NCBI GenBank assembly: GCA_018257865.1
Contig: JAEUBA010000091.1
Coordinates: 61,226 to 125,225, forward strand
From: Stereocaulon alpinum
Taxonomy: Eukaryota > Ascomycota > Lecanoromycetes > Lecanorales > Stereocaulaceae
Direction: 5' to 3'
DNA: 64,000 nucleotides
The notes under the pieces were generated by a model. That model was given only the letters and a program-made list of their open reading frames with translations, searched no databases and was not told where the DNA came from. Shown here piece by piece: positions 55,633-64,000 of this stretch (positions within the stretch are counted from its first letter, which is position 1; every line of letters begins with the position of its first letter). The translations under genes were made by a program, and so were the position numbers.

Positions 55633-56299
55633 GTAGCCCCCTCTTTAAGGTTAAGCTCCTATAAGAGGTATATAGTAGCGAGGTAGGGACTTAGCGAGAT
55701 AGGATAAGGCGAGGACTAGGGTAACTCTTTTAAAGTTAGGTTTATACTTCTTCGAAGTATAGAATAAGGTAAGGCGGGGACTAGGCGAGGGTCTATTAAG
55801 GATTAATATTAACTTAAGTTAATATTAAGCTTATATAATAATATAGTAATTATTAATAAGGCGAGGACTAGGCGAGGCGAGAGCGAGAATTAAGTAGGTA
55901 AAGGCTCCTTATAGCGGTAGCCTTAAATAGTATATAGAGATTAGTAGGGACTAGTAGCGCTAGGCTTTAAGGCGTAGTACTCGTTAATAGCTTATTAATA
56001 GTAGTTTAGGTATTAAAATAGTTCCTACGTTACTATATAGCCTTCCTAATTAATATAGTACTTTAGTAGTAGTAGGCTATATCTATAGTTATACTTAGAG
56101 TTTAAGATACTATTAATATATTATTCGCGTTAGCCGTCTTTAGTAATTATAGGTTCTTAGGGTAGTTAGACTTATCTAAGTAGGGGATTATTAGCTACTA
56201 GCTATAGTAAGCTAGCGTAGAAGATAGGGTAGACTTTTATAGATAATAGTAGGTCTAACTAGACTATAAGGGGATTATCGAAGATCTTAAAGACTTAAA

Positions 56300-59200
56300 A
56301 GGGACTAATATTATAGTTATCTAGCTTAATAGAGGGTCGCGTAGTATTTAGGTTCTTAGCGTTTAACTATACTTAGTTATCTACTAGGTATCTTAGGTAG
56401 GGGCGTTAGTACTAGTTAGTTAAAGACTTAAAGATTACTTAGGTAATTAGTATCTTATCCTGTAGGTAGTTATTAAGGGTTTCTATTTATATCGCGAATT
56501 TATTAGTAGCGATTAGATAGTTATAGGCTTAGATAGTAAGATTTAGGGGTAAGGGTTTAGTTAGTTTAAACTTAATATAAGGGTATTAACTATAATTAGC
56601 TAAGAAAGATAAGGCTAGGGTATTAAAGGAGTCTATATTATTACTAGAGAACTTAGCTCTTAGGAGCTACTTTACCTAATTATCTTATATATAATTAATA
56701 TATATACGAAGGTAGTATTCTATTACTACGTTAAAGCGCTTAGTTTAGCTATCCGTTTATAGGTAATAGCCTATAGATATTTATAAGTTAATCCTAAGCT
56801 ACTTATAAAGGGACTACTAAATATCTAATATAAACTAGGATCCTTAATTAGATATAAGGATATTAGGTAATCTATAGAGCTTTTATATATTCTAGTAGAA
56901 GCTATCGTAGGCTTCGTCTACTTCTATAGACGTAGTAGGTATAAGGTATTATATCTTAGTTAATTAATTAATAAAGACTAGGATATACTAATAGGTAATT
57001 CCCCTATAGGTATAAGGTAGTAAAGAACCTATATAGTCTATTAAGATATCTCTCTATTATTATTAAGGAGGTAGTAATAGGTATAGCTAACCTTAGGTAC
57101 GCTAGCGGGAGGGTTTAGTTCTATAGTATATATAGTAATTCCGTATAAAATACTAGATAGTAGTATAGACGTTTAGCTACTAATAAGCTTAGTTAATTAA
57201 CTTATAATACTTTATATAACTAGGGTAGCTACCTATAATACTATTATAGGCTAGCTAGACTAGGCGAAGCCGTAGCTTATTAGAATTCGGGATATACCGC
57301 TTCTTATAAAAGTATAGGACTCCGTCCTTATCTTTATACTCTATAAGGGGGATTCTACTATAATATCTTTCCCTAAAGCGTAGTATTTCTAAGACTTTAG
57401 GTGCGAACTAGTTAGCTTTATTAGCTCTATCTTATAGCTGCTAGGTTAAGACGTCTAGGGAGTCTTTATTAAGATTAATAGGGTTATTACTATCTAACTT
57501 AGGTTTATAGGATAAGGGTAAGGTCTAGGGTTCTAGGTTAAGGTCTACCTCTAATTCTACTAAGGTTACCTAGATTAAGGCGAGGTATAGCTAGAAGGGT
57601 TAGATAAGGATATCTAAGGTAGTTACTATTATAACTAAGGTAACTAAGGCTAGGGCTAGGGAAGTCGCGCTTAGTAATATACTTTAGGTATAGTCCGTAA
57701 GAACTTTTAAGGCTAAGTTCCTCTACTTAAGGATTATCTAGTACTAGTACTAGTATCTAAGGTCTAATATATCCCCCTCTTTAGGGAGATCTCCTAATTA
57801 ATAAGTTAATATATTAGGTTTACTACTATCTTTTCCTAGTCGGTAGGTAATCTTATAGTCGAATTAGGATAGGAATTCGCTCTATCTAGCTTAGCAACAT
57901 AATAATTCCTTAAATAAGGTAAAGTACTTTAGGGCTTTATAGTTAGATATTACCTCTATAGGTAGGGCGGAGCCTTCTAGCTTAAAGCGCTATTCTTTAA
58001 AGGTATAGATAATAGCTATAAGTTCTTTATTATAAATCTTATAGTTATACTTAGTAGGGTTATACTTCTTTAAGAAGTAAGTAATAGGGCGTAGTATATC
58101 TTAGTTATTATACTATAATAGGATTCCTCCTAATATATAGTTAGAAGCGTCGGTTTCTACTATAATCTTATAATTAGCGTCGAAGTAAACTAGGATTATA
58201 TTAGAGGTAAAGGCTTTCTTTAGAGCCTTAAATACTACTTAGTACTTATTATCCTATTTAAATAGTATATCTTTTCTAGTTAGGGCGGTTAGTAGCGCTA
58301 CTAGCTAACTAAACCCGTAGATAAAGCGCCTATAGAAGTTAGCGAATCTAAGGAAACTCTAGACGTCCTTAATATTAGCGAGCTTAGGCTAATTTAAGAT
58401 AGTATTAATTTTCTTAGGATCTATCTTAATCCCTTAGGTAATAATAATTAGTCCTAGGTAGATAACTTCTTTAATATAGAAGTTATATTTAGTTATATCT
58501 ACTTATAGCCCTACTTTATAGAGCTTCTAGAGAACTTATTAAATATAAATCTTATACTCAGCTTCGATATCGCTATAGATTAGAATATTATTAAGGTACG
58601 CAGTATAAGTTTTATCTAAGAACTCTCTTAGAGTATTATTAATATAATACTAGAATAAGGCGGGGCTATTATATAATCCGAATAGTATAATAAGGTATTT
58701 GAATAAGCTAAATTAGGTATAGAATACTATTAGTTCCTTATCGCCTTCTCTAATCCGAAGGCGATTAAACGTAGAGATAATATCTAACTTAGTAAATACC
58801 TTAATATAACTTAATTAATTTAAGGTCTTAGAGATTAAGGGTAAGGGGTATTAATTCTTTATAGTTACTATATTTAGTCTTTAATAGTTAATATAGAAGC
58901 GTAGGCCTCCGCTAGGCTTTTTAATAAATAGGATAGGGGATATAGTAGGGGAATAACTAGCTTAGATAAACCCTTTACTTAGGTTTTTATCTAAGTAATA
59001 ATAGAGTTCTAGGATCTTATTATAGCTTATACTATATAGATAGGAGGACGGAGGTTACTACCTATCTTTTAACTTAATAGCGTAGTTATAGGGGTAATAG
59101 GGTAGTAAGGTATCAGCGTCCTTCCTTAAGAAGACGTTTAGAAAATTATAGTACTATTTAGGTAGAATTATAGCTAGATTAATATTCTTCTAATCCTAGT

Positions 59201-59400
59201 AAGCTTAGAGGTCTTCTTAAGTTATAGTATAGGCTAGGTAAAGCTCTTAGTTTATCTTAAATATAGCTTAGTTCTAGGCTTAGTTATAGGTACTAGGCGG
59301 GGTTTCCTAATTTAGGCGAGATTCTAAGCGAGGTTTTAGCGTTAATATTAACTTAAGTTAATAAGGACTATTAAGAAATTAGTTAATTTTTATAAGGGAT
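56300..59400 (-). pseudogene. pol remnant: reverse transcriptase, RNase H and integrase
   Basis: On the minus strand the reverse transcriptase is recognised by LFGLYNSPALF (about 58650-58697; equivalent of FGLCNAPATF) and by AYLNNILIYS at about 58570-58601, where YLDD would be expected. RNase H is seen around 57900-58190 (NYILGGILLQYN, PITYFLKKYNPTKYNYKIYN, then KELIAIIYTFKEWRFKLEG). The integrase zinc-binding area lies near 57140-57250, again with tyrosines where histidines are expected. Stop codons are frequent. Both catalytic aspartates are Asn through G-to-A changes (GAT to AAT). It is inactive. Confidence 0.85.
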
Positions 59401-59580
59401 AGACTAAAGGCGGCCTACTTATTAGGCTAGATTAGGCGGGTAAAGGTATAGGGCTCTAGCTTATATATATTAAGGGTAACTAAGTAGGGCTAAATCTTAG
59501 GTATTTAGCCTTATTTTATAGAGGTAATAATACGGCTATACTTATTATTATAGCTAGTCCCTTTAAGGATAGGTAGTAAG

Positions 59581-60160
59581 GTTAGCTCCTTTAGAGTTAA
59601 ATCTAGCTTCTTTAAAGCGGGGAATAAGGCTAGGTACTAAGTTAACTCCTTCTAAGTTATCTTCTACTTTTCTAAATTAGGGAATAAGGTAAGGGATAGG
59701 GTTAACTCCTTCTAAGTTATATTATACTTCTTTAAAGTAGGGAATATAGTAAGGGATTAAGTTAACTCCTTTTAAGTTAGGTTCTACTTCTCTAAAGTAG
59801 GGAATAAGGTAGGGGGCTAGGTTAATTTCTTTTAAGTATAGTCTTACTTCTTTAAAGTAGAGGATTAGGTTAACTCCCTCTAAATTAAGTCTTACTTCTT
59901 TAAAGTAGAGGATTAGGGTTTTAACTCCCTCTAAGTTAAGTCTTACTTCTTTAAAGTAGAGGATTAGGTTATTAACTCCCTCTAAGTTAAGTCTTACTTC
60001 TCTAAAGTAAAGGACTAAGTAGACTTCTTCTAAGTTATATCTTACTTTTTTAAAGTATAGAACTAAGTAGACTCCTTCTAAGTTATATCTTACCTCTTTA
60101 AAGTATAGAATTAGGTAGACTCCTTTTAAGTTATATCTTACTTCTTTAAAGTATAGGGCG
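59581..60160 (-). repeat. Tandem array of about eleven 50-60 bp units inside the Gypsy element
   Basis: Units are recognised by GTTAACTCCTTCTAAGTTA or its variants followed by CTTCTTTAAAGTAG. They begin at 59581, 59641, 59701, 59761 and 59821 (exactly 60 bp apart), then repeat at about 51-53 bp to 60160. On the minus strand each codes for a peptide like YFKEVRLNLEGV. The array lies between the gag side and the reverse transcriptase. Confidence 0.8.
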
Positions 60161-62129
60161 AGATAAGGGCGGTAAGAGTAAGATTCTAAGAGAATTCTTT
60201 AGAGGTTATTACCTTATAGTTCTCCTTTAGTATTAGGAAAGGTTTATCTTTAGCGATAACCTTAATAGGACTTAGGGTATAATTCTATAGGTAGAATACT
60301 AAGGTAAAGGTTAAGGAGTTTTCTAAGAAATTAGCTATAGCACTATATTAATAGAGCTAGGGAAGACTAAGGATAATAGGATATTATTAGAGTTTAGTTA
60401 TATAAAAGAAGATCCTTTCTATATAACCTTAAGTATCTATAATAGCTTCAGCTAGATAGGTAATTAGGCTAGCTACTATAAGCTAACTATTAAATCCTTA
60501 GATAATATAAGGGTAATAAAGGGTATAGAAGGTAAGGTTCTAAGTATACGTAAAGGTTTCGTTAATAAATATATATCCTAAAGCGCTTATATTAATAAGG
60601 TAATATATTAGGACTCTAGACTAAGTAAGGCGAAGGGTATACTAAATTACTATATACTTATTATAGAAGGTAGGATTAGTCTTAAATAACCGTAGGGTAT
60701 TTTAGGTAGAGAACTTAGTATATAATTAAAGCGGGGGGTTAAAAGATAAGATTAAGAGGTAAGAAGATAAATATAAGACTAGTAATAATCTTAGTATATA
60801 ACTTTATATAGGGACTAGACTTTTCCTATATCTAAGGAGATACCCCCTATAATACTTAGGTTATTATTAAACTCAGCGATAATTCCGGAGTAGAGTTAGG
60901 TCTACTTATTTAGGTAGTTCTTAGTAATTAGACCTAGGTAGGAGAGCTTATAATAATAATATAGTTTCTACTTATTATATATTACTTTAATAAAGGGCTT
61001 AGATAGCTTCCGACCCTTTACTATAGCCTATACTATACTAAGGTCTATTAGATCTCTAAGAGGTAGTTAGATTATAGGATTATTAGCTATAACTATATAG
61101 GGGGGGTTTCTAGTAGTAGTAGGCCTCTAGCTACTAAGTTTAGTACTTACTCTAATATTAGTAAGCGTAGAGCTTTAGTAAGGTAGTTAATATTTAATCT
61201 ACTAAAGTTCTTAGTTAATCTCTAAGTATATACGAACGTACTTATTAAAGGTTTAGGGTTACTAGCCGTTTACCTTCCGCTATCTAATAGAAGCTTACTA
61301 GGTACTAAAGTTAATATTATACCTTATAATATTAATTAAGGATTTATCCTCTAGTCTAGACTATTCCTTCCTTTAGGAGATAAGGTTAAGGTATTCCCTA
61401 AAGGTTATAGGACCTTACTTAAGGTCTTAGATATATTATTAAGTATCCTCTTATTTAAATAGGTTACTATAGGTTTCCTAGAGCTTTCTTCTCTAATTAA
61501 TAAAGTTAGTTAATATATATAGACTATCTTTTTAGTATTAGTTTATTAAGTTAGAGGCTTTCTTTCCTATAGTTAACTTAAGTTCTATATAAGTAATCTT
61601 ATCGCTATTAGTAGGGTAATAGTTATAGTTTATATATATCTATTAGATTAGGGTTTATTCCTATATATCTAGCTTATCTTAATCTCCTTTATACTTTAAG
61701 ATATTAGGGAGCTTTTTAGATCGTAGGGGGGTTTAGGCTTATAGGGGAAGAGGAAGAGAAGGATAACTTACTATTAAGGATAGTTATAGTCCTATAATTA
61801 AGGCGTTACTAAGGGTATCTATATTAAATACTTAGGGTTAAGGTATAGACTAAACTATAGATAGGAGAACTTATACTATCGCTTAAGTAATAGTACTAGC
61901 GAGGGTTACTATATTAAGTATAGGGGGAGTTAGGGGAGGTATAGCTATAGATAAGGTAGTACCCTTAGCCTAAGTATAAAGGTTATTAAGAAGGTTTAGG
62001 GCCTTAAAAGGGTCCTCTTAGACTTTAGCGAGTAACTATCGTATATAAGTATTATATTCTAATAGTTATTCTAATATTATAGTTACTTTAGTGCGTAGAA
62101 GTACTAGCTAGGTAGTTAGTCTTTTATAA

Positions 62130-62467
62130 TATTAGGGAACGGGACGTAGACGGGGTATAATTAATTCTATAGTAAAGACTTAGGTATAGGAGTAAGCTAA
62201 GATAAAAGATAAGGAAGTAGAAATAGGATAGAGGTAGTAGCTTTAGATATAGGAGCTACTAAAGCTTATTTCCTAATAGGGAATCCTAGCTAGGCTAGGC
62301 TAGGCCTACTAAGGGTTAATATTAACTTAGGTTAATATTAGGTTTAGGGACCTACTGCGCTGGTATCTAATAAATATTAGACCTTATTTAATAAACCTAG
62401 TTATCTAGGATACGGTGAGTCTTAGCGGTAATATAGTAGGTATAGCTTATAAGGCCATACTATAATA
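62130..62467 (-). repeat. LTR (5' LTR in element orientation)
   Basis: 338 bp. Starts TATTAGGGAACGGGACG, where the other copy has TGTCAGGG; the TG end has become TA. Same length and no gaps versus the left copy. Confidence 0.88.
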
Positions 62468-62472
62468 ACGCC
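62468..62472 (+). repeat. Target-site duplication, right copy
   Basis: ACGCC directly after the right LTR, matching 55290-55294. Confidence 0.75.
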
Positions 62473-62560
62473 CGCCTTAGGAAATAACTTCAATACGCCT
62501 AGCACGCCTACCTCAGTGTTAACCCTCAAGCGTGTGCGCGTTATAGCTACGCCAACGTAA

Positions 62561-64000
62561 TGATATTAATTAGGGTCTAGGGGCTTAGCAATAGTATTGC
62601 TACCTAGGACTCCCCCGTATTTTAGGGATCTTTAGAAATTAGTTCTGCTACTACTTAACTACTAAGTAATATAATTATATCTATTACTTAATACCTAAAT
62701 CTAGTAACTTTATGTCTCTTATACCTTAGTACGCTAGCTTAGAGCCGGCGTCGCTAGCCTTTATAGTTCTAATTTCTCTACCTTTTTAAGGGAGAGGCTC
62801 GGAGTTGCTATAATATTAGGTTAGACGCGTAGTTATACTACTATAACTATTACTAACGCCGAAGAACCTAACGATATTAATAATAATAATAATCCTACGG
62901 AGAGCTATAGGACCGACGGAGAGTCTTAGCTAGATACCTCTAATTTAGACGACGCTGATCTTAAGTAACGCTTATAAGAAGCCTAAGTAACGAATCGCCG
63001 CCTAAAGTAACTACGCGAATTATTAGTATTAGAAGCTGAAAACGATATAATTTAATACCCTAAGTTATAGAGTACTATTAAAATACCTATAGGGATAGTT
63101 TAAGAGGAGGAATAATATCCTACTACCGCTATATTAGTATAATTAGTTAATATTACTAGCTAAAGGATTCCTTTACGTCTTATAACGCCCGCCTTTAGCG
63201 CGCCTACGAACCTACCTATTAGACTCTAAAGACCCCTAGTACTGAAAAGCTTTCAGCCTAAGAATATATAACCCTATAAGGGAATTAGCGAGGGTAAATA
63301 CCTACGCTAGTTCGCTAACTTAGAGAAGAAGTTTCTTAAGAGTCCGGAGTACTTTACTACCGAACTATCTAAGATAGTCTACTATATAGACGCCTTAAAA
63401 GATAACCTAAATTCCTAGTAGAATACCTACCTAAAGGACTATAGATAGGATAATATAATATTCGAATTCTTTAAGTAATTCCTATATAATTTAGTTATAG
63501 ATCCTATCAACCGCCGTCTCCTCGCCTACGAAAGGTTTAAGGAGGTAAAGTAACGTTCTAACTAGAAAGTTACTATATTTAAGGCCTACTTAGAGGAGTT
63601 AGAAGCTAACCTACCGCCTATAGCCCTAAAGCTTAAAGCTAACCTCTTCCTAGCTAAGCTAAGACCGGAGCTAAAGAATAAAATCTTAAGTATAGGTAAG
63701 GTATCTAATAATAGGGATAATATTATTACCTAAGCTATTATATAAGAGAATACTATAGGGCGCGAGTATTATAGAGGTGGCGGCTTAAGTACTTATAGGA
63801 AATTATCTAACTATAGGGCCTTTAAGTTATAAGGGAGCCGCCTGTTAGAATAACGGATTTCTAAGCCTAATAGGCTAGGCCTAAGGGTTAATAGCTTATA
63901 GTTAGCGCGAAATAAATCTTATTTAAGGAGTCTAAAGCGGAAGACTAATTTAGATTTAGTAACTAAGCTTATCTACTATTATTACGGAAAGCTAGGCTAT
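62561..64000 (+). mobile_element. Older retroelement, gag region, RIP-decayed, cut by the window end
   Basis: The plus strand reads as a gag polyprotein with many stops: KFLKSPEYFTTELSKIVYYI (about 63330-63390), NTYLKDY, DPINRRLLAYERFKEV (63500-63550), then KVTIFKAYLEELEANLPP and LFLAKLRPELKNKILS. These are the usual blocks of fungal Ty3/Gypsy gag. The last bases encode KLIYYYYGKLGY at the place of a CCHC zinc knuckle (CYYCGKPGH-like); all cysteines are tyrosines. It shares its strand with the open frame at 54879 and so probably belongs to the element that the minus-strand Gypsy entered. No pol is seen because the window ends. Confidence 0.75.

Larger units (their letters stand above)
55295..62467 (-). 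mobile_element. Ty3/Gypsy LTR retrotransposon, minus strand, RIP-decayed
   Basis: 7173 bp between ACGCC duplications, with two 338-bp direct LTRs (55295-55632, 62130-62467). The coding strand is minus. From 62.1 kb downwards: a gag-like stretch (about 61.2-61.6 kb; IELKLTIGKKASNLIN), a tandem-repeat segment (59.6-60.2 kb), reverse transcriptase, RNase H and integrase. Identity comes from the order of pol motifs. Every frame has many stops, mostly TAA and TAG, and CpA is scarce, as expected for RIP. The element cannot make a functional polyprotein. Confidence 0.88.
54879..62560 (+). pseudogene. Broken open frame of an older transposable element, split by the Gypsy insertion
   Basis: The frame starts at 54879 (MTQPAVEGEYKGIITPSG), runs through 55294, is interrupted by the 7.17-kb Gypsy element, and resumes in the same frame at 62473 until TAA at 62558. 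Without the insertion it would have 168 codons including the stop, but at least five in-frame stops are present, the first at 55038. The part flanking the break has the repeat NTPSTP on both sides. Function unknown. It lies just before a gag-like frame on the same strand, so it is probably the first open frame of that element. Confidence 0.6.

Noticed and set aside
1..64000. CRISPR arrays, prophage or bacterial operons
   Set aside because: Introns, fungal protein families and RIP-type decay show a fungal nuclear sequence; the 35-bp repeat array has no unique spacers.

Overview
The window looks like nuclear DNA of a filamentous ascomycete (Pezizomycotina, probably Dothideomycetes; the class is only an impression). 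The reasons are short 40-90 nt introns with GT..AG ends and CTAAC/CTGAC-like branch sites, fungal-only protein families (Zn2Cys6 regulator, rhodopsin-domain membrane protein, GT34/GT71 glycosyltransferases, CSC1/RSN1-type channel), and a terminal AT-rich block whose retroelements carry transition-only decay of the kind made by repeat-induced point mutation (RIP). Gene models were built by hand, joining open frames at splice sites that keep the frame; coordinates give the outer limits of the coding part and exon coordinates are in the evidence text.

Layout. 0.3-6.9 kb: a small single-pass protein diverging from a PPG1-type phosphatase, then a hypothetical gene, a small secreted protein and an unrecognised gene. 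8.2-9.6 kb: epoxide hydrolase. 10.0-11.6 kb: rhodopsin-domain membrane protein (seven exons). 13.4-17.0 kb: a large single-exon folliculin-interacting (FNIP/Lst4) protein. 17.0-20.0 kb: gene-poor, with a decayed gene. 20.1-22.5 kb: TPR-SET protein. 23.6-24.7 kb: probable nuclear protein with a basic tail. 26.4-30.5 kb: tubulin-folding cofactor D, diverging from a Zn2Cys6 regulator (31.1-33.8 kb). 34.65-35.0 kb: truncated SGNH-hydrolase remnant, directly followed by MCM6 (35.2-38.2 kb). 40.0-43.2 kb: two co-oriented Golgi-type glycosyltransferases, the first behind a 35-bp tandem repeat. 45.2-46.2 kb: single-pass surface protein. 46.9-49.8 kb: CSC1/RSN1-like channel. 52.0-53.2 kb: short-chain dehydrogenase. 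53.2-54.9 kb: low-complexity DNA.

54.9-64.0 kb is a nested transposon block. A Ty3/Gypsy element on the minus strand (55295-62467, two 338-bp LTRs, 5-bp duplication ACGCC) sits inside an open frame that belongs to another, plus-strand, gag-bearing element running off the window. Both are inactive: stops interrupt every frame, the reverse transcriptase YLDD box reads YLNN, and a gag zinc-knuckle-like motif has tyrosines where cysteines are expected.

Most genes are housekeeping or ordinary accessory genes and do not form a gene cluster. I see no clearly new multi-gene system. The observations most worth following are the stop-codon-only last exon of PPG1, which decides whether the protein ends in DYFL; the 35-bp repeat array in front of the GT34 gene; and the tandem-repeat array inside the Gypsy element.
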